Made by a program: the position numbers and the translations under genes. Under the pieces are notes generated by a model. It was not told where the DNA came from. It saw only the letters and a list, made by a program, of their open reading frames with translations, and ran no database searches. Of a stretch of DNA of 64,000 nt, positions 1-12,390 are shown in pieces. The DNA is from Macrosoma leucophasiata (taxonomy: Eukaryota > Arthropoda > Insecta > Lepidoptera > Hedylidae), in assembly GCA_036365455.1 (NCBI GenBank), contig JAWQUS010000004.1:2797501-2861500 (forward strand). Reading direction: 5' to 3'. Numbering within the stretch: the first letter of the stretch is position 1; each line of letters starts with the position of its first letter.

Positions 1-371
1 GTTGATATTTTCATTAGGTTAATTACATGTATTTAATATAATATCTTCATTTGATCACACGATTAATTATATCTTTCCATTTCGAAGTGTATTTAGATAA
101 TTTGAAGGTCATCACTAATGTTTGCAATTCACTAAATTTTATGTGTGATTGCGTAAATGATTAATGGTGTTTTGTGAAATAATGAAAAAAACACAAGATT
201 TCACACAAAATTTACGTAGAAGTTCAGTGATTTTCGTTCAAGGTTAGTCGGTAATTGTTACTTCTACATTCCTTACACGTAGAAAATATATTTATTTAAT
301 TTAATTAAAATGGTAATCAAACGAATGTTTCTCTGGTGGTAGAAATCCAGCGTAGGGACTAGAGGGCGTAG
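1..371. other. AT-rich spacer, no gene seen
   Basis: AT-rich sequence with no convincing exon or promoter. The last bases (about 340-371) resemble the 5' edge of repeat family A. Confidence 0.4.
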
Positions 372-625
372 GAATCAGAATCAGAATCAGAAACTCATTT
401 ATTCATTTAGAGTGAAAGGCACCTCTTATGACACGTCAAAAACAAACAAAATAAATTAAAGTGAATAACAATTGATATACATGTCAAACAAGATAAAAAT
501 AGTATGTAAAGTCAAGAATATCACTAAGATAAAACTAAATATAATATGCTAATGTAAAAACTATATCAGTAGAATGTCTCATTTCCCCTTTACAAACTGA
601 TAACAAAGAGTAAATCAAAGAGTAT
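372..625 (-). mobile_element. LINE 3' tail (same family as the 18.3-21.0 kb LINE)
   Basis: This stretch is nearly identical to the 3' untranslated end of the LINE at 18256-18545. Both begin with the TCAGAA microsatellite and continue through the same AT-rich tail. Only the non-coding end is present, as expected of a strongly 5'-truncated retroposition event. Confidence 0.8.
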
Positions 626-639
626 AAAAAAAAATCACT

Positions 640-770
640 TTGTTACCTAATCGAACTGCCGCAAAATGGTAGTGTTCAGCACTATCGTGCTGCAGTTTGA
701 TGACAATGTACGGCCCCGTCATAACAATCACAGAGACATAACAAAACACTGCAGTGCATCAAGTATGTTT
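640..770 (+). repeat. Family A repeat fragment
   Basis: It carries the family A core (AATGGTAGTGTTCAGCACTATCGTG, read here in part) followed by the GTACGGCCC block, with substitutions. It is truncated at both ends. Confidence 0.6.
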
Positions 771-1139
771 ACGGAGTTTACGGTCAACAGTTTCCATGTC
801 ATTCTTCGCCACAGAATTGCTTCACTGATGCGGCGAGTACGTGGGAGTTCAAACAGCATTCTGAATGTATTGGCTGACAGACCGGACTGTCCTATATGAA
901 AACACTGGATCAGTGTACATATGGGACTGTCCGGTTCTTCTTCTTTATTATAAATAATGTATAATTGACATTTAATAGATAATATTGTAATGAATTTTAT
1001 TAGATTGTCCATTAACACTTAGTTTATTAAGTCTCTTACTAACAAATAATAAACGATTTTTTTATCTGAATAAATGAATAATAATAATAATAACTTGGGT
1101 CTGGGAGTGTCTGGGGTGGCAACGCATCTACACTTCTTG

Positions 1140-1345
1140 ACGACCCAGTTAGTCCAGCGGTGTGAGATGACCGTTGGATTCAAGGGTTGCGGGTTCGATC
1201 CCCGCACCGGGACAAACATATGTTTGGCCTACAGATATTTGTTTCGGGTGTTTGTGTTATATGTGTACACCGGCACCCACGACACAACTTTATATCTAAT
1301 GTGGGGCTGTGAGTGTAAGCGTATTTTTTCGTGTAGATGTCTGTA
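1140..1345 (+). mobile_element. Family C tRNA-like SINE
   Basis: The head contains a B-box-like GGGTTCGATCCCC and an A-box-like TAGTCCAGCGGTG. A body follows with GGCCTACAGATATTTG and GTGGGGCTGTGAGTGTAAGCG. The same unit recurs at 9515-9720 (+) and 59445-59642 (-). It is probably RNA polymerase III-derived and has no protein. Confidence 0.8.
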
Positions 1346-2711
1346 GACTGCAGTAGGTATAACGTCTTCCCTTCTTACCGCCTGTTAGCCTAATTATATT
1401 ATTATACAAACAAGATATTATTATATTGACTCTTCTGAAAATTTGTAATGTTGCAAAAATTATTTACGACGGGACATAATGACCTAACTGAAACTAAATA
1501 AAATTTAAAATAATTATTTAAGCAAATTCATCAAATATAACAATAATTTATACTCAATTAATTTGAAATGACAATGGTAATATCAAATTTTAATCGTGAG
1601 AAGTCAAGTCTGAATGTGATTTATGGTATCAACCAAATCAAATGGTTAATATAAATAGTAGAATGAAGGATTGTATTAATATTAATTTGTTTTATTTGTA
1701 CAGGGCATCTTCAAAGATAACTCACGAGATTTGAGAACTCGTTTGATTCTTTCGCATAAAAAATACTTCTAAATACTTCTAAACTCTATGAACTCTTAAG
1801 TAAAGGGATTGCAGGGGGTCCGGGAGTGTCGGCATAAATTGAATATTAACGTTGTAAGGGGAGAAAGAGAGGGGTATACTTCCTCTCCTACGCCTCGCCG
1901 GTCTACTCTCTCTCCGTCTTAGGTGTTTTCGATCACGTATCCTGATGCAAGTTTAACATTTTTTTACCCAGACCAAAAAGTGCACAACGCCGCTAATGTT
2001 TCACTTCAAAAACGATTTATTTACCATCAAAGGAGGTTTGGTTTACCTTCTTCTAACGTCTAATTTGCATGCATCACAGCAAAAAAATAAATTACTTAAT
2101 CTAACTCAGAAGACCATCTTCTCATTTCCCCATAATTTTTATGGTGTCGACATCAACGCTAATGACATAGCCATCAAATTTCTCATCTCATTTCTCTACA
2201 CGTATAATATGACATTTCATCATATTAGATGTCAGTAATGAAATTGTGTAAGATCGGGTGTCTAGTGAAAATTGATACCTCTATGATCATTTTGCCAATT
2301 ATGAGTTGCAGCACTATCAGTGTGTCTATAGAGGCTAAAATTGCTTCTCTGCAAGAAAGAGTGAGTGAGTCCTTTTTTACTCGTTTACTTGTGGAAGCAA
2401 ATGAGTGCATACACTGGTTTAAATACTTATGTAGCACGCATTAAGTTATACTTCTATATGTAACAATAATATATACCAATAATAAAATAAAACGACAAAA
2501 ACAGTTTAGCAACTAATTTCTGAAAGTTGTTTTTATCTGTTTAGTAACTAACTTCAGACTGTCGCATTAATCTGTTTAGCAACTTACTTCAGACTGTCGC
2601 TTTTATCCGTCGCGGTACGCGCGCGTCCTAAAAATTCACTCTCATAATATTTTCTTATTCGCGCCAATAGAAGTATAACTAAAAAAAAAAAATGAAAATT
2701 ATAACGTCACA
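1346..2711. other. No gene seen
   Basis: AT-rich spacer. Short open frames near 1996-2444 lack splice context, composition bias or recognisable motifs and look like chance. Confidence 0.4.
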
Positions 2712-2985
2712 AACCATAATCGTACTATGAGAATGTAATGCATTTTAATATTTTATTATTCACGTGATAGGTATAACAATATGTATTTCTTTAAAAGATA
2801 ATAAATCACGCTTTTGACGCTCACCTTTAAAAGGTGGCAGAGAAACACAGTACAAAACAATAAATAACATTTCTAGGTTAGGCTAGTAATGTGACAGTCA
2901 GCGCATCTATTACAGGGGTAATAAACATTTTTTATTTCTAAAGTGCTATAAAATTCCGAAATTTTATATAAAAACATAATTCTGC
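2712..2985 (+). repeat. Family H unit 1
   Basis: First of three diverged copies (see 3770-4060 and 4860-5075), sharing a GGTGGNAGAGAAA block, AATGTGACAG, CAGGGGTAATAAACATTTTTT and TATAAAATTCCGAAAT. Spacing between copies is about 1.05 kb. Confidence 0.6.
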
Positions 2986-3334
2986 GCTTGTTTTAAATTT
3001 CCATGGTAGGCAGAACATTCATACGTCAAAGTATAAGGACCTATTTTTGTATTTGTTTCTTTTTTTTTGTTTACCTATAATTTGTTTGTATCTTTTTTTT
3101 GGGGGGCCTTACCTCAGGACTGCAGTAACGGCAATTCTTTCTTTATAAATCATCCATGATCAGCTATGCTTTTGAGTCCCATGTAATAGGGGATAAGCCT
3201 TAGCACAAATGGCAGATATTTGCGATCCTAGGGACGCAACTCAGAACGATCATAATTGAAAAAAGCTACCACGTGATTGTGGTTTTTACTGTTAGTCTAA
3301 CACTCGAACTAATTTCTTAATCTTTTGGGCTCAA

Positions 3335-3740
3335 AATGGTAGTGTTCAGTACTATAGTGTCCCGATTAGTTATTGAATAGTTAATGGTGCTATGATTTCA
3401 AATACGGAAACAGCACAACTTAGGCCTTAGAGGTGGCACATCTGTATTTTAATTGTTTTCTCGCCGAGTACTGTTGATAATTTATGGCCTGTAGTAACCA
3501 TCACAGAAACATAACAGCTAAGTTCTCACGGGTGGTAACGCATCTGAATTTTTACCTTTGGTTTTGGTCTAGATGTCTGTGCTGCAGTCATCGCTTAATC
3601 CGTCAGCTCGCGAGAAAAATATCACAATTTTAATTTCATATTGTTCGTGGCAGATATCGGCCGCATTTGATTCAACGGATTAAGATCCATGTGAATTACA
3701 TGCTTATTTGCCATCTACGTTATATAAAAAAGGCATTCTT
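3335..3740 (+). repeat. Family A repeats, diverged and overlapping
   Basis: Two degenerate family A pieces run together: the AATGGTAGTGTTCAG core, then GGTGGTAACGCATCTG and the CTGCAGTCATC block, ending near the TGCTTATTTGCCA motif. Confidence 0.6.
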
Positions 3741-3769
3741 CACATGTGGGCGGTGGTGTTGTCAAACAC

Positions 3770-4060
3770 CATATTAATACTATGATAATTTAATGCACTT
3801 CAATATTATGATGTGATTTATATGATGTATTCATATAAAGAATAATAGAAAACATGCGCCCACGTTTTACAGGCGGTAATGAAATCATAATACTTATAAA
3901 ATAAAAAACAACATTTTATGGCGGCGAACTAATGTGACAGCGAGACCTACAACCTCTGTAATAGATCCTACAGAGGTTGTAAACATTTTTATTGTGTTCA
4001 AATTCAAAGCGATATAAAATTACGAAATTAATTTTGAATAGAAAAATAATTTTATGCCTT
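3770..4060 (+). repeat. Family H unit 2
   Basis: Second copy of the family H unit. It contains a local inverted repeat, ACAACCTCTGTA at 3949-3960 and its complement at 3969-3980, around a 2-sided AGATC-containing loop. This hairpin is absent from the other copies. Confidence 0.6.
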
Positions 4061-4264
4061 TTTTATGGTATACGTATGAATATACGTTTGTGCATACATC
4101 GACGATAAGAATATTTTATTCTATTGAGCACCTCGTAATACAAGTCCTTGTTATCAATTATCAAGGCACACCTATTTGCTTTATTATAGATGCTACTCAA
4201 TTTTGATGATCGGCAAAAAAACTACTATCAATTAAACGATATGGTCCTTGAAACCTTATCTTAT

Positions 4265-4480
4265 CTGTAGTGTTCGGCACTATCGTGTTCCGCTTTGATG
4301 ATAATATATGGCCCCATATAACTATCATGAAGGCGAAATAACTTAGGCCCCAGGGATGGCAATACATCGACATTATGACCTCCAGTTTTAGTGAAGATAT
4401 CTATAAACTGCGGTATTCTCTTACTATCCAAGTGCCATGCTTGTTTACCACCTTCATTATGAAAAAACACTGCTGTGGTG
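4265..4480 (+). repeat. Family A repeat, diverged
   Basis: Recognised by TAGTGTTCGGCACTATCGTGTTCCG, read here in part, the CAGGGATGGCAATACATC block and a terminal GCATGCTTGTTTACCACC. The antisense open frame across it is a by-product of the repeat. Confidence 0.65.
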
Positions 4481-4502
4481 TCGTAGTAATGTGATATCTA
4501 TA

Positions 4503-4755
4503 TCTATAAATAAATCGATTGCTGTTCGTTAGTCTTGCTAAAACTTGAGAACGGCTTTACCGAATTGGCTACTTTTGGTTTTGAATGATTTTTGAAAGTC
4601 CTGGGGAGGTTAAAAAGGTAAGAAAATCTGAAGAATTTGAAGGAAAATAGTAAAAAACCACATTTCATTTTCCCTTACAAATAGTCCGTATCTATCAAAC
4701 TTTTGACACATTGTTTCATTCTGGGGCAATACGAACTTTGCCGGGTCAGCTAGAG
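4503..4755 (+). mobile_element. Helitron-like repeat ending in CTAG
   Basis: It matches 10662-10900 (+) and 52153-52388 (-). Shared features are TTGCTGTTCGTTAGTC at one end, ATAGTCCGTATCTATCAAAC inside, and a terminal GCCGGGTCAGCTAG. A CTAG 3' end with no target duplication suggests a non-autonomous Helitron. That assignment is inference. Confidence 0.55.
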
Positions 4756-4859
4756 TGTCATAAAAGATAACATTTTAGTAACGCCTACTTTAAAATTAGT
4801 TACTGTTAAATTTGTAAAAATAGAAAACAACACTATTCAAAGGCGATACGAAATTCGCC

Positions 4860-5075
4860 GAGCCGGCTCACAATAAAATTAAACATGCTAATAATGACGT
4901 TCACCTCAATATGGTGGTAGAGAAATCATAAAACCTACCTACTAAATATTAAATAACATTTCAAGGCGCTGAACTAATGTGATAGTAAGCACATCTGTTA
5001 CAGGGGTAATAAACATTTTTTAATATGATTAAATCGTTATAAAATTCCGAAATCAATTCCTAACAGCATGAATTC
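4860..5075 (+). repeat. Family H unit 3
   Basis: Third copy of the family H unit, closest to unit 1, with matching TTACAGGGGTAATAAACATT and AAAATTCCGAAAT blocks. Confidence 0.6.
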
Positions 5076-5529
5076 AAATGACATATGCCGCTCATTTCGT
5101 ATGGAAGTGTGTCGATAGTAATCGTCATAATTTAGAGTTTTTATATATCGGTATCGGGTTTCTTAATTTAATGGTTGACAAGCGTTTGAACTTAAAATTA
5201 TGTGATTGCAAAATTTTGTTAAAATTTACCAATATTGATACTTTGATAGAAATTAAATAAAAATTGTGAAAATGTGACGTATGGTCAAACGAGATTGAAT
5301 TTCAGTAACTTGTTATTTCCTCAAATAGTTATTATTGGGTTAGCCTGGTTTTTTTAGCTGTTGTTTAGTTTAAAAGAATATTTTTTATTAATTTAATATT
5401 AGGTGCTTAATATTTATTTCTCTTTCTATGATAGTTAAATAAAAATTCTTTGTATAGTGATAGTTACATAAAAAGTATTTTTTTTTCTATTCAGTCCTTT
5501 AAATTAATTAAATGTGTTAATGTACGTTG

Positions 5530-5668
5530 TATTGTTCATAAAGCTAAGTCCTCTTGATGGTAACGCATTTAGGCAATCAGATTTTACGTAGATATCTATA
5601 GGCGGCAGTATTTTCCATCAATCTCAAATGCATGCCTATTTGCCATCATTATTACATAAATAACACTT
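5530..5668 (+). repeat. Family A 3' half, diverged
   Basis: TGATGGTAACGCATTTAGG through ATGCATGCCTATTTGCCATC and TTACATAAA reproduces the last half of family A, with many substitutions. Confidence 0.55.
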
Positions 5669-6389
5669 AATGTGCACTTTTTTAAAAGCCCTTATTTGAA
5701 TAATTTTGATCACGCCAGCCCTGACCCGTCCAAACTTTCTCGAGTCGAAAACGAAAGTGGTCAGACCGGTTGCTGATTCGTATGTAATATTATACACGTT
5801 TTATTGCATATTCAAATAAAATTAAGTAAGTTGAAAAATAAACAATTGCTTGTGATAACTGACTTTCCTTAAATAAAAGAGCGTATTGAATACATTTGAA
5901 GTAAATGTAGTACTAGCAAATTCAGCAGATTTTCCTGTTTTGGAATCGAGTAGTGGCTTGGGCTCTCACTGTATGTCGAAATCTACGTAAATGAATAAAG
6001 AGGACACACCAAAATAATCAAAATCGATCTGATTATTGCCGGGTTTAACCGAGAATAATACTCTTCAATCATCACTGGTGTTTTCTAAGCAAGATGATTG
6101 CCCAAATAATACGTATATAAATATGTAGCAATAACATACCCTCAATAATTAGATCGAAGTTCATTACTTTTGTGTTTATGTAGAGGAGCTTAGCAAAAAT
6201 ATTGAAACGTAACCGTGAAAGATACCTTCCTAAAATAGTAATAGTTATAAAAAATAATGGTAAAAATACTGAAAAAAAGTTTCAAATTAATCAGACATCT
6301 GGAAATTGTTGAAAATGATGCTCAAAGATTCCGTTACATAAACTCAAGCTTATAAAAGTGTGTTAAAAGATTGTGGTCAAATATAAAGA
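5669..6389. other. No gene seen
   Basis: AT-rich spacer without open frames or recognisable repeats. Confidence 0.4.
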
Positions 6390-6645
6390 GTCGCTCCAGA
6401 TCGTCGTGCCCAGCAGAGGGACGTATAATGGGTTCCCATTATTATATTATTATTTATAGAGTAGACACCGGGAACAAACAGTCGGTTCCGTTTTTAAATT
6501 GATTTGACAGATATTTTGCATGACGTTTTCACGTCAGCTGTCATGTTACTATGGGCAAGTGCAGTAATTGTATGCAAAAAACTGGTACCATGCTATCAAG
6601 GGGAATGTCCAGTCTAGTACTTTAGTACACATAGGGCAATGGTTA
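6390..6645 (+). repeat. Family E 3' end plus a second short repeat
   Basis: At 6395-6450 lies the 3' end of the 5S-like SINE (CGTGCCCAGCAGAGGGACG, then a TTA microsatellite). It is followed at 6462-6645 by a repeat also found at 53905-54095, sharing GTTCCGTTTTTAAATTGATT and GTCTAGTACTTT. Confidence 0.6.
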
Positions 6646-7925
6646 AAAATAACAATTAAAAAAAAACATAGATAACTTTGATTTTACAAGGAATTTGTTT
6701 CGTTTACCGAGCTTGTTTGCCACTTTCATCACATTATATAAAAAATACTTTACCTAATATAACAAAACAATAAGCGAAAGTCAATAATAAAAGTATCGCA
6801 AATAATAATCAGTGGCAACGTACGCTACGTTAACAAACCTCAAATAAAAACCCATAATGATTCAGAACACGCACAAATTGACAAGATTACGTATAGCCCA
6901 TTACGATCTAAACAATGGGATACATAATCGTGGGTTATTGTGGGTAAATTGGCATGAAATGGCCGCAACGCGTCATTGTACATCGATTATCCGGTAACAG
7001 TGATTTGTAGGGGAAACTGGGCAATTATGGCTCAATGAAGACATTTTATGATTTGATTTTTCTTTTCATTTATGATATGTTTAATATTTTAAGTTTTTAC
7101 TTTAACTTCCTAAGTCAGATGACATTTAAAAAAATACTGTAACAGTGATAAATGGTAACGAGTAAGCTATCGATTTCATTCAAATGTTTTTGTGCGCATC
7201 ATGCACTCACACCGGAAAGGTGACGCAAATATGAAAAAATCCGGGAGCCTCAATTGCTCATTATGATAGTTAATATTGAAACCCATAGGTTCGGTGTAGT
7301 AACTCATTTCAAAAAAGTTAAAGTCCGTCTATGTCCGATTTTTTTTTGCGATTTGCCCTCATGAAACAGATATATACCTACGGTTATAACAAAAACTTCT
7401 TGGGTGTACCTAATAGTTATACGCATAAAACAGTACAATGCACTACATGTCTTAACGTATCAGTAGCCCAAAAGTACTCTCACCAGACTTCTGTTGGACT
7501 ACCTTGATCACCGAATCGCGTGTACGGTGTTTATGCATTGGACCAGCTACAACAAACAATCTATGCGAAGTATGCTATATTTGAACATCTCTTCGTGTTT
7601 ATTGTAACTTTGTTCTTGTACCGATAGACTTACTTAAAATTTAATTACATCTGATATACATTTATCATTGTCTGTTTATAAATCTAAAACAGAAATAAGT
7701 ACTCATTAAAAGTAAGAATAATATTTGAATATAGTCTATTTTATTCATGAATAATGTCAAAAAATGTATTTGAAAATGTTGATCTGATTTAAAACGTAGG
7801 TATCATATAGTGTTCTACACACAGTTTTACGATTTGGGCAGCCGACTACACATATCTACTATCAACATTGAAGAATAGTAGTTGGCTATTTAAATCTACA
7901 TACAGTTACAATTATGTTGGTAGAA
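6646..7925. other. No gene seen
   Basis: AT-rich spacer. No exon with coding bias and no repeat family was recognised. Confidence 0.4.
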
Positions 7926-8265
7926 GTAGAAAGTTCAAATTCTGTGCATTGAAAATATTGAAAAAATAAATACCAGGGGATGTTACTAGATCGATACCGA
8001 ACACAAATATGTGATTAGAAAATTTTTTGTATGTCTGTCTGTCTGTCTGTTTGTTCAAGCATCACACAAAATCTACCGGTCCGATTACGCTGAAACTTGG
8101 TACTCGTATATTTATACTTTAACCTTTGGCGCACAACACTGGGTACTTTTTATCCCGGAAAAAATGTATGTTTGTCTGTGTCCGATTTTTAGTTTTTACT
8201 AATATATTGTGGTAAGTTTCACTTAACATTTACTGTTTGTTTCATGTTAATCGGTTAACATGGAA
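7926..8265 (+). repeat. Family F dispersed repeat with TGTC microsatellite
   Basis: Nearly identical to 12391-12712 and, in parts, to 39017-39200 and 39492-39665. It contains a (TGTC)n run near 8032-8050, GGCGCACAACACTGGGTACT and ATATTGTGGTAAGTTTCAC. The open frame at 8011-8202 is a property of the repeat. Confidence 0.75.
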
Positions 8266-8683
8266 TACTGAGTCATCAACTTACCAGCAAACTGTTGAAC
8301 AGTTTGGCTAGGATAGAAATAAAAAAAATTACCTACTGTTGAAAAATTTTATAAAAATAAATATAAGTACCAACGTAACCCTGTTTCCTTTATACACAAA
8401 ATTATTTAATCCCGTCATATAATGCAAATTAGTCATGTAAAAGTGGTTTTTACTTTTGTTGATCAAAAATGCCATCTCCGAAAACCCACACGATTTCTCG
8501 ATATGTCCGTACAACTTTCTTTTACAAGACTTGCTAAAATTATGAAACTGTTAACGGTTAAATTATAATAAGCGTAGCATGTAATGTATTATTGTCTTGC
8601 TCATTGTCAGATGCTGTGAGTGCGTAACAAGTGCAAATGGTGTACCGTTAGAAAAAACAAGAAAATTAAATCGAATTTAATCA

Positions 8684-8832
8684 CTGGTGGTAGAGTTCTA
8701 GAGTAGGGACTCGAGGGTGTAGCAACACTGCATTACCTAATATATCTGCCGACAAATGCTTGTGTTCAGTTCATAGGCTGCAGTCATCACCTAGGTACTG
8801 CATGCTTGTTTGCCACCTTTGTTACATAAAAT
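8684..8832 (+). repeat. Family A repeat with internal deletion
   Basis: Begins with the family A start (CTGGTGGTAGAGTTC), jumps from the GTGTTCAG core to CATAGGCTGCAGTCATCACC, and ends in TGCATGCTTGTTTGCCACC. Confidence 0.65.
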
Positions 8833-9514
8833 GAAATCTAAGCAATTAGAATTAAATTGTATCAAGACTTTATTATTGATTTGTAAGAACCAATCTAATA
8901 AATACTCATATATCGGCACTACACATATTATTATGATAATAAAATTGAAATAAAATGAACAGACGACATAAATTGACAGAGAATGTGACATTAATGGATC
9001 TAGAAATGTTTATCTGTGTGATCGTGTTAGAAACTACTGTCAGCAAGTTGAGCGAAAAATCAAATAATATTAGATTTACAAAACGTAGATATAATAAAAA
9101 TTGATTATTTTTGTCCTTAATTAATTTGATTATTGTCATATTTTTATACTTTTTGTAATAACAAATGCAAGTAAATTTAGAAATTAGAGAAAAAATTAAA
9201 GAAAAAATTGTAAGGGTAAGTTTGGTGATCATATTAACTGTGTGTTTAAGAATTTTTAAAATTAAATTTGGAGATGTAAAAATTAATATTTCATCACACT
9301 ACGCTGCATAAATACGATGTCGAATGTCGTGGAAAAATAATATCATAAAAGAACAAACACATTATTTTGTTTCTCATTTTAACTTAACATAACCGTACCG
9401 GTATTTTGTGATGTTATAAATAGCTCTCAAGGTACTTTGTAACATTTTTAGTTGATTTCCTACAATAACAAATTGTATATTGTGATAATAAATAATAACT
9501 AAATAGCAGTTTGA
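8833..9514. other. No gene seen
   Basis: Very AT-rich spacer. The antisense frame at 8906-9232 is Ile/Asn/Leu-rich, as expected of AT-rich noise. Confidence 0.4.
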
Positions 9515-9720
9515 CCACCCGGTTAGTCCAGCGGTGTGAGATGACCGTTTGATTCGAAGGGTCGCGGGTTCGATCCCCGCACCGGGACGAATATTTGTAT
9601 GGCCTACAGATATTTGTTTCGGGTCTGGGTGTTTGTGTATGTGTTGTTTGTGTACAACGGCACCCACGACACAGGTTTATACCTAATGTGGGGCTGTGAG
9701 TGTAAGCGTATTTTATTATT
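9515..9720 (+). mobile_element. Family C tRNA-like SINE
   Basis: The cleanest family C copy. Its tRNA-like head (TTAGTCCAGCGGTGTGAG ... GGGTTCGATCCCCGC) is followed by the CTACAGATATTTGTTTCGGG body and GTGGGGCTGTGAGTGTAAGCG. A run of ATT repeats follows the 3' end. Confidence 0.85.
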
Positions 9721-9839
9721 ATTTATTTATTAGTTTAGCTGTACATAATTATTTGTTTCTAAAAACGACAATAAAATTATGTGAATTTGGAAAATTAAAT
9801 GGACCATAAATAGTCCATTTTTTACAAAAAAAATTAAAA

Positions 9840-10515
9840 CCGTTTTATGCTGATGCTACAAAACAAAGTAAGCCAGCCTTTCTCCAAGGCATCCGGCTGG
9901 CGAACCGGTATGATTCAGAGCGGGTGGTCACTGTTGACACTGCCAACGAGCAATGACCGGCGAAAGTGAATTTCATATAATATGACGCATTATATGGATG
10001 AGATGGTTGAGATGGCGGTGACGTCACGTTCTTATTGGAGTTCCGTTTTGTGATATCCTTAAGAACAGAACCTCTGGCGTCGGAATGTGACGACCCCACC
10101 GCATACTAGCGGAAGTTTGACTTAGGTGACAACTCATCCGTAAATGTATATTATCCGCGGATGAAATGTCACTCTTTACAAATAGTAGGGGTCGACTCAT
10201 CCGAAGTGGTGTTGTTATTCGGAGGAGTCGCCACCTAGGTAAATTACTAGTGGTGCTTTCATCCAAAGTTGAGCAATATATATATTCCACTGGAATAGAA
10301 TTCTTTTACAAGTGCAGTCAGTCCACCAAACAATGGAGGTCAAACCATTCCGATGGGGCGGTAGTAAGTGCAACAACACAAGATATGAGAAGCATCCTGC
10401 GATAAAACTACTGCCACTGCGATCGCCAATCCGTATGCCAAGCGTGGCGATTATGGCATATCCTCCTTATGAGGCTTTGGTCCATCAGTCACGTCACGTC
10501 TCGAAGCCATCGCAC
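9840..10515. repeat. Family I repeats, two copies back to back
   Basis: Contains GCGGTGACGTCACG, GTGACGACCCCACCGC and the CCAAACAATGGAGGTCAAAC / GCCAAGCGTGGCGATTATGG blocks. The same blocks recur at 13240-13300, 16170-16430, 17815-18100, 29750-29900, 38865-38950 and 43800-43920. The short open frames here are shadows of the repeat. Confidence 0.6.
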
Positions 10516-10661
10516 ATCATAATTATAGTGTAATTTAATGTACTTCGTAACATTATAAACAAACTTGACCTTGCTAACTCCGTTGACTTGCAATTAACAC
10601 GTGGATATACTAAATAATTAAACTTGTCATATATTGTTACCTAACACGTCACTTAATATAT

Positions 10662-10905
10662 ATATAAAAATTAATTGCTGTTCGTTAGTCTCGCTAAAAC
10701 TCGAGAACGGCTGAACCGATTTGGGTTTGAATGATTTTAGAAGTCCAGGGGAGGCTGAAAGGGTAAGATAATATGAAGAAATTGAAGAAGAATAGTAAAA
10801 AAACACAATTTCCTTTTCCTATACAAATAGTCCGTATCTATCAAACCTTTGACACATTATTTCATTCTGAGGCAATACGAAGTTTGCCGGGCCAGCTAGT
10901 TAAAT
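10662..10905 (+). mobile_element. Helitron-like repeat ending in CTAG
   Basis: Same family as 4503-4755. The left end follows a TA microsatellite with TTGCTGTTCGTTAGTC, and the right end is GCCGGGCCAGCTAG. Confidence 0.55.
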
Positions 10906-11199
10906 ATAATATAAATAATAGCAATATTATTTATATTAGTTTTAGCATTTTTATTGAGAGCAATCTCAGAGCCGTAGCTCACATTTGTGTATTACATTTT
11001 TACCTCAATTTTAACTTGCACTGAACTGCACGCTTGTTTGTCACCTTGGTTACCCACATTTAAAAAAAACTTAATCATGCTTGTCACAATGTAGATGTTT
11101 TGCTTTGCCTGAAACCTAAATATTTTATGCTTCCGTGATCGATTTATTAGCCTCATCTGATATATATTTCGCTTAAATACGAATGATCAGTGTTATCTA

Positions 11200-11451
11200 C
11201 AGTGCTCAACAATAAATATTGCACATCGAGTCTAGGAAGGAGACTTCGGCTTATTTCGGGTCTGTAGAGCGTTATCTCTTTCGCACCGTATCTATTTGAC
11301 GTTTGTCGACCATTTTGATCAAGTTTTGACCAATACCGAACTGTCAGTGCTGACGTAGGCAGTGTGCAGCAGAGATAACGCTCTACAAAGTCGAAACGAG
11401 CTAATCGTATCTTTCGCAGGCTCGATGTGCAATATTAATTGTTGATTACTG
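11200..11451 (+). mobile_element. TA-flanked MITE (Tc1/mariner-like)
   Basis: A complete 252-bp element. The left terminus CAGTGCTCAACAATAAATAT is mirrored by the right terminus as an imperfect inverted repeat of about 31 bp. TA flanks both sides (11198-11199 and 11452-11453). Inner inverted blocks around AGAGCGTTATCTCT strengthen the fold. It encodes no transposase, so it is non-autonomous. Further copies lie at 40630-40973 and 54103-54732. Confidence 0.85.
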
Positions 11452-11807
11452 TACGTACATATTTTAAGATCGTAATGTACAAATAGGGCTCCCAAAATTC
11501 CGTCTTCATAATTTTTTATATCGAAAGCAAAGAATTAGGTATGATCTCAAAGTAACTTGAAAATACCACACTGGCTAATTCTTTAGTATCAAAGATATCC
11601 ATAAGAAGTAAGGTCATTTTTTGTGCGTCGATTGTGCGAATATACCTGTCCATACATTCAACTATATTGCATAAGGAATGAACACAATTGCAATGTTGTT
11701 GAATATATTTCTGAAGGTATATTCGATTCAATTTAATTCTCGTGTTATTCCTAATAATAATAAACCACATGTAATGGGAATAATTCACACTTCCCAACAC
11801 TCCTTCT

Positions 11808-12105
11808 ACTGGTGGTAGAGCTCCAGTGACGGAGCTCGCGGGCGTAGGCACCACCGCATTACCTAATATACTTGCCGCTAAATGGTAGTGTTCAACACTA
11901 TCGTGTTCCGGTCAGGTGGTAATGTACGGCCCTGTAATTTCCGGCACAGAGGCATAAGACCTTAGGCCTCAGGAGTGGTAACGCATCTGCATTTTGACCT
12001 TGATCTTTGTGTGGGTGTCTATAGGCTGCAGTCATCACTTAACATCAATGTAAACTGCATGCTTGTTTACCACTTCCATTACATAAAAAAAAAAAAAAAA
12101 CTCCG
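11808..12105 (+). mobile_element. Family A repeat, full length
   Basis: Reference copy of family A. It starts ACTGGTGGTAGAGCTCCAG with a small GAGCTCC/GGAGCTC hairpin, then has the ACCACCGCATTACCTAATAT, AATGGTAGTGTTCAACACTA, GTACGGCCCTG and CTGCAGTCATCACTTAAC blocks, and ends GCATGCTTGTTTACCACTTC before TTACAT and a run of A. The A tail suggests retroposition, as a SINE or LINE tail. No tRNA-like head was seen. Confidence 0.8.
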
Positions 12106-12390
12106 ATTAGATAATCGAGTTATAATCATAATACGTAAACTGAAATTACATGTTTTTGTATTTAATATTTTTTGTTTAAGAAATAAGTTGTCCTCAATTT
12201 GTACAAACAGTATGCACACCCTACGCATGCTTACCCTACGCCTACACAAAAACACAAACCTACTTACATACGCACACTGTCGCAATGTGATGTAGCATAA
12301 CTTGCGTATATTTAACACTCGCTAGTAATAAAATTAATTTTCACTATTTTATTTCATAAATTATTATCTATATTTATAATAAAACTGTAG

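Noticed and set aside
9374..9667. Antisense 97-codon frame containing AGIEPATLR
   Set aside because: It is the reverse complement of the family C tRNA-like head (B box), a frequent false ORF.
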